This document shows positions 1-6,140 of a stretch of DNA of 9,371 bases, piece by piece. The number at the start of each line of letters is the position of its first letter. The first letter of the stretch is position 1. Made by a program: the position numbers and the translations under genes. Source of the stretch: JBILVQ01 sp044370375 (lineage in GTDB: Bacteria; Bacteroidota; Bacteroidia; UBA4408); NCBI GenBank assembly GCA_044370375.1, contig JBILVQ010000122.1, positions 1 through 9,371 of the forward strand, read 5' to 3'. The notes beneath the pieces were generated by a model. That model had not been told where the DNA came from and did not search any database. It worked only from the letters and a program-made list of their open reading frames with translations.

Positions 1-20
1 ATAATTCTAAAAAAAAATTT

Positions 21-28
21 TACGTTTG
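21..28 (+). promoter_or_regulatory. Bacteroidota-type -7 promoter box before gcvH
   Basis: TACGTTTG matches the Bacteroidota primary sigma factor -7 consensus TAnnTTTG exactly. It ends 17 bases before the gcvH ATG, so transcription would start near 32-35 with a leader of roughly a dozen bases. The matching -33 element would lie at or just before the window edge and cannot be checked. Confidence 0.5.
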
Positions 29-45
29 TCAAAAACAAATCAACC

Positions 46-426
46 ATGAACTTCCCCGAAAATTTAAAATACACCAAAGACCACGAATGGATTAAACTTG
101 ACGGAAACACTGCCATTATCGGAATTACAGAGTTTGCTCAAGGCGAATTGGGAGATATTGTTTACGTAGATATTTCTACCATTGGTCAGCATGTCAATCA
201 TGAAGAAATTTTCGGAACCGTAGAAGCTGTAAAAACAGTTTCTGATTTGTTCATGCCTGTTTCAGGAAAGGTTTTGGAATTTAATGCTGCCCTTGAGTCT
301 GCGCCAGAAAACGTTAACAAAGACCCATACGGAGAAGGCTGGATGATAAAGGTGGAAGTAGATAACGCAGCCGATGTTAATGGTTTGTTGTCTGCCGCAG
401 ATTACAAAGCCCTAATAGGACACTAA
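46..426 (+). CDS. gcvH: Glycine cleavage system H protein
   Basis: GcvH carries the lipoyl arm that shuttles the aminomethyl group between the P, T and L proteins of the cytoplasmic glycine cleavage complex. At 126 residues it has the usual family length and is complete. The N-terminus shows the family pattern KYTKDHEW (8-15). The lipoylation site is Lys63 in GTVEAVKTVSDL, followed by the PVSGKV hairpin (71-76) and the conserved stretch ending PYGEGWM (94-100). The ATG at 46 follows a good promoter box and gives a standard N-terminus. No other glycine cleavage gene is nearby, as often happens when gcvH stands alone in Bacteroidota. The VanZ-like gene follows in the same reading frame after a 9-base gap. 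From memory, gcvH followed by a vanZ-like gene, often with sprA upstream, recurs in Flavobacteriia; the upstream gene is not visible here. Confidence 0.97.
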   Translation: MNFPENLKYTKDHEWIKLDGNTAIIGITEFAQGELGDIVYVDISTIGQHVNHEEIFGTVEAVKTVSDLFMPVSGKVLEFNAALESAPENVNKDPYGEGWMIKVEVDNAADVNGLLSAADYKALIGH

Positions 427-435
427 ACCTGTTCT

Positions 436-846
436 TTGGTTCCGGCTTTGCGCCTGACTTCCTTCATTCTTCAACAACACAGGGTATTCTTTTTCCTTTG
501 GTGTTGGGTTATTGTACTGGTCTATTTCTGGCCCGGAGATAAAATACCCGGTGGCGGTTTTTTGGGCCAATACCACATCGATAAAATCATTCACTTTACT
601 TTGTTTTTTGTTTGGGTGCTTTTGTTCTATTGGAGCGCTAGCCTTAAGCCCTGGGCAAAAAAAACAGAAAACTTTGCCCTGCTTTTATTCCTTATTCCGG
701 CTGCTTCCTTTGAAATTTTGCAACCCTATTGGGCAGCACATCGCAGCTTTGACCCAGCAGACCTTTTAACCAACCTAACAGGAATAGGCTTAGCTCATTA
801 CCACAGAAAAAAAATAGTTGCGACTATCTCAAAAAGAATACAATAA
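436..846 (+). CDS. VanZ-like family small integral membrane protein (non-ATG start)
   Basis: This is a small inner-membrane protein of the VanZ-like family (136 residues from the TTG). Its cellular role is unknown; the family name comes from a teicoplanin-resistance protein, and resistance should not be assumed. Hydrophobic segments lie near residues 17-33, 52-68 and 79-97, with a weaker one near 110-121. Family hallmarks are the polar KIIHF (50-54) at the head of a helix, FEILQP (92-97), and RSFDPADLLTNLTG (103-116), which matches the usual R..S..D...N..G signature. The frame holds no ATG after the in-frame gcvH stop (424-426). Candidate starts are TTG at 436, TTG at 448 or CTG at 454; 436 is the longest option and leaves only 9 bases after gcvH. 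The two genes are probably co-transcribed. The 3' end overlaps the convergent barrel gene by 18 bases. The family is fairly sure; the start is not. Confidence 0.82.
   Translation: MVPALRLTSFILQQHRVFFFLWCWVIVLVYFWPGDKIPGGGFLGQYHIDKIIHFTLFFVWVLLFYWSASLKPWAKKTENFALLLFLIPAASFEILQPYWAAHRSFDPADLLTNLTGIGLAHYHRKKIVATISKRIQ
807..828 (-). terminator. Possible intrinsic terminator of the eight-gene - strand operon
   Basis: Read on the - strand, directly after the TGA of the barrel gene, ATAGT-CGCA-ACTAT forms a 5-bp stem with a 4-base loop (827-814). A G-T pair can extend it, and a run of seven further T residues follows down to 807. Position and T-run fit a rho-independent terminator, but the stem is short and AT-rich. 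It lies inside the 3' end of the VanZ-like gene. No T-run exists in the other direction, so it would act on one strand only. Confidence 0.42.
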
Positions 847-1644
847 CCCCAGGTTAGGGGTATATCCCAGCTGGGGGTGAAAACTTGCAGCCAAATCAAT
901 CCTCACCTTTTTCCATTGCAGTCCGAAACCGGCGGCATTAAGTGCTGGATTACTGGCAACACCAGCCCTGATGTAAAGAAAATTAACCGGAAAATATTCC
1001 AAAGCAGCCCTAACAACCGGCTTGTTAATCAAATCCTTTTCAACCTCCATTAAAACATGGATTTTGGCCGATACCAAATAAGCCAGGCCGAGCTTTGCAA
1101 TGGTTGGAATTTTTTCCTTGTTATAATCGGCCAGGCTGGCTTTTGTAGGATTAAACAAATGAAAACCCATTTTTAATTTGGGCGTTAATTCTGCTAGCAA
1201 GGAAACCTCTGCCGCAATGCTTCCTCTTGTTCCGTAATTTTCACCGATATAGGTCGACAAATAATCTAGCTGAATAGCAGCAGAAAACTTGGGTCCGAAA
1301 GATCTGGCAAACGCTAAGCCCACTTTTGAATCGCGGTAAAGCTTGTAGCCCATTCTGTTGAATGAGAGTGCCAAAACGCCAAACTTTTTAGGAACGGCAA
1401 CGGCAAAGGCAGCTCTGCTTAATTCTTTAACCATAAAGGGCTGAGCCAAAAAAACTCCGGCCTGTGTTTTTTCCAATCCTGTAAGGGCCGCCTGGTTGGT
1501 TTGTACCGCCCACAAGTCGCTGATGCACATTCCTCCTCCTGCCAAACCCGCCTGACGGGCACCCAGCAAAAGATTTTCATTTCCTCCGAATGTTTCGGCA
1601 GAAAGCGTTAAAAGACAGAGAAAAAAAACAAGGATTGATTTCAT
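829..1644 (-). CDS. PorV/PorQ-like outer-membrane beta-barrel protein
   Basis: This is a predicted outer-membrane protein of 271 residues. It has a clear signal peptide (basic start MKS, hydrophobic core about 4-15, likely cleavage near 16-21). The mature N-terminus carries LGARQAGLAGGG (27-38) and AVQTNQAALTG (46-56). This resembles the family pattern LGAR..G.GG...A..D..A...NPAAL of PorV/PorQ (UPF0164) proteins, with Gln replacing the usual Pro. The rest alternates short amphipathic strands and turns, and the chain ends in LLYSF; a terminal Phe is typical of barrels inserted by the Bam complex. It is shorter than PorV or PorQ, so it should not be equated with those type IX secretion components. 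It begins 2 bases after the purE stop and so probably depends on the purine operon for transcription. A role in secretion, lipid transport or structure is open. Confidence 0.72.
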   Translation of the reverse strand: MKSILVFFLCLLTLSAETFGGNENLLLGARQAGLAGGGMCISDLWAVQTNQAALTGLEKTQAGVFLAQPFMVKELSRAAFAVAVPKKFGVLALSFNRMGYKLYRDSKVGLAFARSFGPKFSAAIQLDYLSTYIGENYGTRGSIAAEVSLLAELTPKLKMGFHLFNPTKASLADYNKEKIPTIAKLGLAYLVSAKIHVLMEVEKDLINKPVVRAALEYFPVNFLYIRAGVASNPALNAAGFGLQWKKVRIDLAASFHPQLGYTPNLGLLYSF

Positions 1645-1646
1645 GA

Positions 1647-2171
1647 TTAGAAATTTCCGGTAGCGTTTTTCGAGTTCTTTAAAACATCCTTCAGGTCGTG
1701 GTTCATTTGCTGAACCTGTTGCTTTTGCTGCTGTTTAAATTGCTGTAGTGCTTTTGTTAATGAAGCATCCTGAAGGGCCAATATTTGCAAAGCAAGCAGC
1801 CCTGCATTGTAGGCAGCATTTACAGCCACCGTTGCTACCGGTACACCTTTGGGCATTTGAACAATAGACAATAAAGAATCCCAACCATCCAAAGAATTTG
1901 AAGACTTTACCGGCACGCCAATAACAGGCAACACTGTTGAGGCAGCAACCATACCGGGCAAATGAGCTGCGCCACCGGCACCGGCAATAATAACCTTCAA
2001 ACCCCGATCTGCTGCGCTCTGAGCATATTGCATCATGGAATCTGGCGTTCTGTGGGCCGAAACAATGTTTACTTCACAAGAGACATTGAATTCCTCCAAG
2101 GCCTTTACGGCAAGTTCCATCACATCCCAATCGGAAAAACTACCCATTATTATTCCAACAGAAAAACTCAT
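1647..2171 (-). CDS. purE: N5-carboxyaminoimidazole ribonucleotide mutase (PurE class I)
   Basis: PurE converts N5-CAIR to CAIR in purine synthesis, directly after PurK, in the cytoplasm. At 174 residues the length is normal. Motifs visible are VGIIMGSFSDW (5-15), covering the nucleotide phosphate loop; SAHRTPD (38-44) with the catalytic His40; GAGGAAHLPG (64-73); GVPVKS (85-90); and LSIVQMPKGVPVATVAV (101-117), followed by NAGLLA. GSFSD replaces the more common GS(D/R/T)SD, a tolerated position. The presence of PurK and the class I motifs point to the mutase and not the class II carboxylase. The C-terminus (about 143-155) is unusually Gln-rich and helical, beyond the core fold. The gene lies 54 bases after purK with no clear TAnnTTTG box in the gap, so it is probably transcribed from upstream. 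Confidence 0.96.
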   Translation of the reverse strand: MSFSVGIIMGSFSDWDVMELAVKALEEFNVSCEVNIVSAHRTPDSMMQYAQSAADRGLKVIIAGAGGAAHLPGMVAASTVLPVIGVPVKSSNSLDGWDSLLSIVQMPKGVPVATVAVNAAYNAGLLALQILALQDASLTKALQQFKQQQKQQVQQMNHDLKDVLKNSKNATGNF

Positions 2172-2225
2172 GCTATTTTCGTTTATGCGGTAAAGATGAA
2201 AAAATTATTCTTTTTCTATCCTTTT

Positions 2226-3365
2226 TTAACCTTCGCTTATCATTTTCTTTACCATAAAAACCTTTTCCAAAATATTTTCGTTTGGCAAGGCAATTAAAGT
2301 AAGATGGCCCATTTTTCTTCCGGGTTTCATTTCTTTCTTTCCGTACAAATGGATGTACATCCCCGGTATCCGGGCCAATTCCTTAAGGCCTTTATATTTT
2401 GGAGGGCCCATGTATCCAGGTTCTCCCAATAAGTTAATCATGGCCGCAGAAAACAGCATGGTAGGGTCGCCGGGGGATAGCCCAGCCATAATTCGAACAT
2501 GTTGTTCAAATTGAGAAGTTATAGCCGCCTCAATTCCTGCATGACCACTGTTGTGGGTGCGTGGGGCGACTTCATTCACCAACAACTCATTATCCGAGGT
2601 TAAAAACATTTCCACGGCCAACAAACCGCATAGGTTTAACGATTGGGATAACTTTAGGGCCAGGCTTTTGGCCCTATCCAGAATGGTTGCATCAAGACTC
2701 GAGGGATAAACCAAATAGTCAACCAAATTGGCTTCCTGATCGAACACCATTTCTACTGGTTCATAAACTTTATAATCTCCTGAACCATCTGATGCCACCA
2801 AAACCCCGAGTTCTTTTTTAATCCTCACCAGGCTTTCGATAACCGAAGGGCCATTTAGGGCATTTTGAGGCCACTCTGGCGCGCTTTTTACCAACAACAC
2901 CCCTTTGCCGTCATAGCCCCCCTTTCGCGTCTTCTGAACGAAAGGAAATGCGTTTTTTTGCGGTGCAAACGTTTGGGGATCATCCACTAGCTCAAAGGGA
3001 GCTGTAGGAATTTGATTTTTTTGATAAAACAATTTCTGTAAACCCTTGTCCTGAATCATTTCTAGGATTTCCGGATCAGGAACCACCTTAATGCCTTTGG
3101 CTTTAAGCGCTTTAAGGGCCTCAATATTCACATGCTCGATTTCGATGGTAACAGGATGGCCGGGTTCACAAAAGCGCAAAACCGTTTCCTCATCCTGAAA
3201 AGAACCACAAACAAATTCATGGGCATAAGAGGCGCAGGGACAGTTTGGGTCGGGATCCAGTACACGGACCTTTAGGTCGTAACGCATGGCCTCAGCAATA
3301 AACATTTTACCAAGCTGACCGCCACCCAACATAGAAACCCAACCGGGTTGATATTCATTCTTCAT
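2226..3365 (-). CDS. purK: N5-carboxyaminoimidazole ribonucleotide synthase
   Basis: PurK is an ATP-grasp ligase that joins bicarbonate to AIR using ATP, giving N5-CAIR, the substrate of the neighbouring PurE. At 379 residues it has the expected size. Domains in order are the N-terminal nucleotide-like domain with LGGGQLGKM (13-21); TIEIEHVN (73-80); the ATP-grasp domain with the K-containing QKTRKGGYDGKG (144-155); ESLVRIKKELGVLVA (177-191); the metal-binding end strand VNEVAPRTHNSGH (263-275); and TSQFEQHVRIMAGL (283-296). The usual family text is NE(I/V)APR.HNSGH, so the catalytic elements look intact. The ATG overlaps the TGA of the upstream methyltransferase (ATGA), which suggests translational coupling. 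The start is supported by that overlap and by the short lead-in before GGGQLG. Confidence 0.96.
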   Translation of the reverse strand: MKNEYQPGWVSMLGGGQLGKMFIAEAMRYDLKVRVLDPDPNCPCASYAHEFVCGSFQDEETVLRFCEPGHPVTIEIEHVNIEALKALKAKGIKVVPDPEILEMIQDKGLQKLFYQKNQIPTAPFELVDDPQTFAPQKNAFPFVQKTRKGGYDGKGVLLVKSAPEWPQNALNGPSVIESLVRIKKELGVLVASDGSGDYKVYEPVEMVFDQEANLVDYLVYPSSLDATILDRAKSLALKLSQSLNLCGLLAVEMFLTSDNELLVNEVAPRTHNSGHAGIEAAITSQFEQHVRIMAGLSPGDPTMLFSAAMINLLGEPGYMGPPKYKGLKELARIPGMYIHLYGKKEMKPGRKMGHLTLIALPNENILEKVFMVKKMISEG

Positions 3366-4258
3366 TTGGAGAGTATGTATAGTTGACTGCTATAACCCTT
3401 TTCCGGATGATTAGACGCAAAGAGATTGCTGCTAAGCCCTGCGAAAAAGGCCCTTACCGGAGCCATGGAATGTTTCAAATATTGTTCGCTGAGCCAAGAA
3501 ATATAAAACGCGTCCATTTTCATTGGAAGTATCTCTACGTTAGCGAAACCCACCCTTCTCCCTATGCTCTTGATATTCAATGAGTTAAAGTGGAACAGGT
3601 GCCTTGGCACATCGTAAGCAGCCCAGGCTCCTCGATATTTTTGTGCATCCTGACTAAGATGATTGGGAAGGGCCAGAATAAGCTTTCCTCCTGGTTTCAA
3701 CAAACGGAAAAATTCTTTACAGGCTACCATCGGTTCCGGAACATGCTCCAGAACGTGCCATAGTGTTATCACATCATAGCTGGACTCTTTGAATCCTTGC
3801 ATCTGTTCAGGAGTAAAAATTTCCTGGTTATTCCTTTTGGCTGCAATTCTTCTTGCCCCATCATCAGGCTCTATTCCGTTGGTTTTCCAACCATCATCGG
3901 ACATGGCTTTTAAAAAGGCCCCGGTACCGCAACCATAGTCTAGTAATTGCCCTTTCGCTGAAAAGCGTTCATTGATGATTTTTTTCTTCCTGCTAAGAGC
4001 AATTCTTCTGGCCAACAAATAAATCCTATTGATGAGTCCCCTTTGTGTTTCAGTATGCGAAATATAATCTTCCGAGGCATAATAAGCACCCAGGGAATTC
4101 AAATCAGGACGAGGGGAGGTAACCACCAGGCTACAGCTTGAACATTGCACCAACCTGAATATCTCCCCGCTTACGGTAAAGTCCTTACAGTCGAGATAAT
4201 GTGCAAAACCATCCGAATTACAAATTGGACAATTGTTTACTTTTTCTGTTTTTTTCAT
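3362..4258 (-). CDS. Class I SAM-dependent methyltransferase with N-terminal zinc ribbon
   Basis: This 298-residue cytoplasmic enzyme is likely to be a methyltransferase of the Methyltransf_23 type; the substrate is unknown. The N-terminus has a four-Cys zinc ribbon (Cys10, Cys13, Cys39, Cys42) of the kind that precedes many such domains. The Rossmann core shows motif I LLDYGCGTGAF (105-115), the acidic residue of motif II in GIEPDD (128-133), WHVLEHVPEP (167-176) and LLKPGGKLILALPN (186-199). PRHLFHF (218-224) is also common in this subfamily. The ATG at 4258 is the first possible start: an in-frame TGA lies three codons upstream. Its leader is only 19 bases and is almost entirely filled by a parS-type palindrome, with no Shine-Dalgarno sequence. 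Downstream it overlaps purK by 4 bases. Its place after mnmG might hint at RNA modification, but the zinc-ribbon type also occurs in enzymes acting on sugars, lipids and proteins. Confidence 0.88.
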   Translation of the reverse strand: MKKTEKVNNCPICNSDGFAHYLDCKDFTVSGEIFRLVQCSSCSLVVTSPRPDLNSLGAYYASEDYISHTETQRGLINRIYLLARRIALSRKKKIINERFSAKGQLLDYGCGTGAFLKAMSDDGWKTNGIEPDDGARRIAAKRNNQEIFTPEQMQGFKESSYDVITLWHVLEHVPEPMVACKEFFRLLKPGGKLILALPNHLSQDAQKYRGAWAAYDVPRHLFHFNSLNIKSIGRRVGFANVEILPMKMDAFYISWLSEQYLKHSMAPVRAFFAGLSSNLFASNHPEKGYSSQLYILSK

Positions 4259-4260
4259 GA

Positions 4261-4276
4261 TGTTTCACGTGAAACA
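4261..4276. other. parS: parS-type ParB-binding site, 3' side of mnmG
   Basis: TGTTTCACGTGAAACA is a perfect 16-bp palindrome and an exact match to the widely conserved chromosomal parS consensus TGTTNCACGTGAAACA. In many bacteria ParB loads on such sites as a CTP-dependent clamp near the replication origin and works with ParA in chromosome segregation. It lies one base beyond the mnmG stop codon and two bases before the methyltransferase ATG, filling 16 of the 19 intergenic bases. The match is seen directly; binding is inferred, because parA and parB are not in the window. Confidence 0.85.
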
Positions 4277-4277
4277 A

Positions 4278-6140
4278 TTAGCGGCCAATATACACCATTA
4301 AAACCGAAATATCAGATGGAGATACACCGCTGATTCGGGCGGCCTGACCTAATGTTTGGGGTTGAACTGAACTTAACTTTTGTCGCGCCTCAGCACTTAA
4401 GGATGTCATTAATTGATATTCCAAGTTAGCCGGAAGCTTAACATTCTCTAATCTTTTGGTCTTGTCTGCCTGATCCTTTTCTCGCTTAATGTAGCCTTCG
4501 TATTTCATCAGAATCTCTGCTTGTTCTACAAACTCGTCTTCGAAAGACAACAGATCAATAGAAACCTTCTGAATCCGTTGGCGGATTTCAGGAAGTGAAA
4601 TACCCGGTCGACTCAAAACAGAAAACAACTTAACCTTTTGGTTTAGCAAGGCGCTATCTTTTTCTTCTAGCAAAGGATTCATCTCGAGTGGGTCAACACT
4701 CTCCTCCTTAAAATACTTAACTATTTCATTGGCTGCATTGACCTTTTCCTCTACACGTTTCAAACGCTCAGCAGAAGCAAGCCCTATTCGGTTGGAAAGC
4801 GGAGTAAGTCTTAAATCGGCATTATCTTGCCGCAAAAGAATTCTATATTCCGCACGACTGGTAAACATACGGTAGGGCTCATCGGTACCCTTGGTAACCA
4901 AATCGTCAATTAAAACACCAATGTATGCCTCACTTCTATCCAGTATCAATGGCTCTTTCTGATGAACCAATAAGTGCGCATTAATTCCAGCCATCAAACC
5001 TTGGCAGGCAGCTTCTTCGTATCCGGTTGTGCCGTTTATCTGACCGGCAAAAAACAATCCTTTTACATCCTTGGTTTCAAGACTAAGCTTCAATTGGGTG
5101 GGTGGAAAAAAATCGTATTCAATGGCATATCCGGGTCTGAAAACCCTAGCCTTCTCTAACCCCGGTATTTGCTGCAGGGCTTTCAATTGAACATCCTCCG
5201 GTAAGCTTGTTGAGAAACCATTCAGGTAAATTTCAATCGTTCTCCATCCCTCAGGTTCAACGAATAATTGGTGTCGCTCCCTCTCTGAAAATCTTACAAT
5301 CTTGTCCTCAATCGAAGGACAATACCTCGGACCAAGTCCTGAAATACGTCCCTGAAACATAGGAGATTTTTCGAAACCGGTTTGCAAAATTTCATGTACC
5401 AAGGCGTTGGTATAGGTGATATGACAATCGAGCTGTTTGCTCAATTTCGGAATTTCAGGTAAATAAGAAAAGCGTTCTGGCTGTTCATCGCCAGGCTGTG
5501 CTTCCATTTTGGAATAATCTAAAGACCTACCATCGATTCGAGGAGGGGTTCCTGTCTTCATCCTTCCGGCATGGAAACCTAAACTAACAAGTTGCTCGGT
5601 AATGCCAGTACTTGCCTTTTCTCCTGATCTACCACCACCAAACTGCTTTTCTCCAATATGGATAATTCCATTCAAAAATGTTCCGGAGGTAAGAATCACG
5701 GTTGAGCCATTAACCATTAATCCCATCCCCGTTTTAACTCCGGTGGTTTGATAATTTTCAATCAATATTTCACTAACCGTGTCTTGAAGAAAGTGAACGT
5801 TGGGTGTTTGTTCAAGCATTATTCTCCACTCCTCGGCAAACAACATACGGTCGTTTTGTGTTCGAGGACTCCACATAGCAGGACCCTTACTACGGTTTAG
5901 CATCCTGAATTGGATAGCAGAGCGGTCAGAAACGATACCACTATAACCACCCATGGCATCAATTTCTCTAACAATCTGACCCTTGGCAATACCTCCCATG
6001 GCGGGATTACAACTCATTTGGGCAATGTTCTGCATGTTCATGGTAATTAACAAAACCATGGATCCCATGTTGGCGGCTGCAGCAGCGGCTTCACAACCGG
6101 CATGACCAGCACCAACAACAATTACATCATATTTAATCAT
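4278..6140 (-). CDS. mnmG: tRNA uridine-5-carboxymethylaminomethyl(34) synthesis enzyme MnmG
   Basis: MnmG (GidA) is the FAD- and NADH-dependent partner of MnmE; together they install the carboxymethylaminomethyl or aminomethyl group on wobble uridine 34 of certain tRNAs. The 620-residue protein is full length. Visible features are the FAD dinucleotide fold VVGAGHAGCEAA (8-19); MSCNPAMGGIAKG (42-54) with Cys44, equivalent to E. coli Cys47; LTSGTFLNG (150-158); MKTGTPPRIDGRSLD (194-208); GLGPRYCPSIEDK (268-280) with Cys274, equivalent to E. coli Cys277; FFAGQINGTTGYEEAACQG (363-381); and SRAEYRILLRQDNADLRL (428-445). The MnmE-binding helical C-terminus follows. The ATG overlaps the stop of the preceding lipoprotein gene (ATGA). 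The gene is closely bracketed by two parS-type palindromes, in keeping with the frequent origin-proximal position of gidA. MnmE is not in the window. Confidence 0.98.
   Translation of the reverse strand: MIKYDVIVVGAGHAGCEAAAAAANMGSMVLLITMNMQNIAQMSCNPAMGGIAKGQIVREIDAMGGYSGIVSDRSAIQFRMLNRSKGPAMWSPRTQNDRMLFAEEWRIMLEQTPNVHFLQDTVSEILIENYQTTGVKTGMGLMVNGSTVILTSGTFLNGIIHIGEKQFGGGRSGEKASTGITEQLVSLGFHAGRMKTGTPPRIDGRSLDYSKMEAQPGDEQPERFSYLPEIPKLSKQLDCHITYTNALVHEILQTGFEKSPMFQGRISGLGPRYCPSIEDKIVRFSERERHQLFVEPEGWRTIEIYLNGFSTSLPEDVQLKALQQIPGLEKARVFRPGYAIEYDFFPPTQLKLSLETKDVKGLFFAGQINGTTGYEEAACQGLMAGINAHLLVHQKEPLILDRSEAYIGVLIDDLVTKGTDEPYRMFTSRAEYRILLRQDNADLRLTPLSNRIGLASAERLKRVEEKVNAANEIVKYFKEESVDPLEMNPLLEEKDSALLNQKVKLFSVLSRPGISLPEIRQRIQKVSIDLLSFEDEFVEQAEILMKYEGYIKREKDQADKTKRLENVKLPANLEYQLMTSLSAEARQKLSSVQPQTLGQAARISGVSPSDISVLMVYIGR

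Noticed and set aside
512..769. + strand frame with an ATG inside the VanZ-like gene.
   Set aside because: It is out of frame with the recognisable VanZ-like motifs and lacks its own family features.
866..875. CCCAGCTGGG palindrome with nearby CCCC/GGGG stems, considered as a terminator for the VanZ-like gene.
   Set aside because: There is no loop or T-run after it, and it is inside the barrel coding sequence.
2172..2225. The 54-base purK-purE gap as a separate promoter for purE.
   Set aside because: The best - strand match (TAATTTTT) misses the final G of TAnnTTTG and lacks a -33 element.
1962..2297. + strand open frame across the purE start and purK end.
   Set aside because: It is the antisense shadow of two well-supported genes, with no recognisable protein features.
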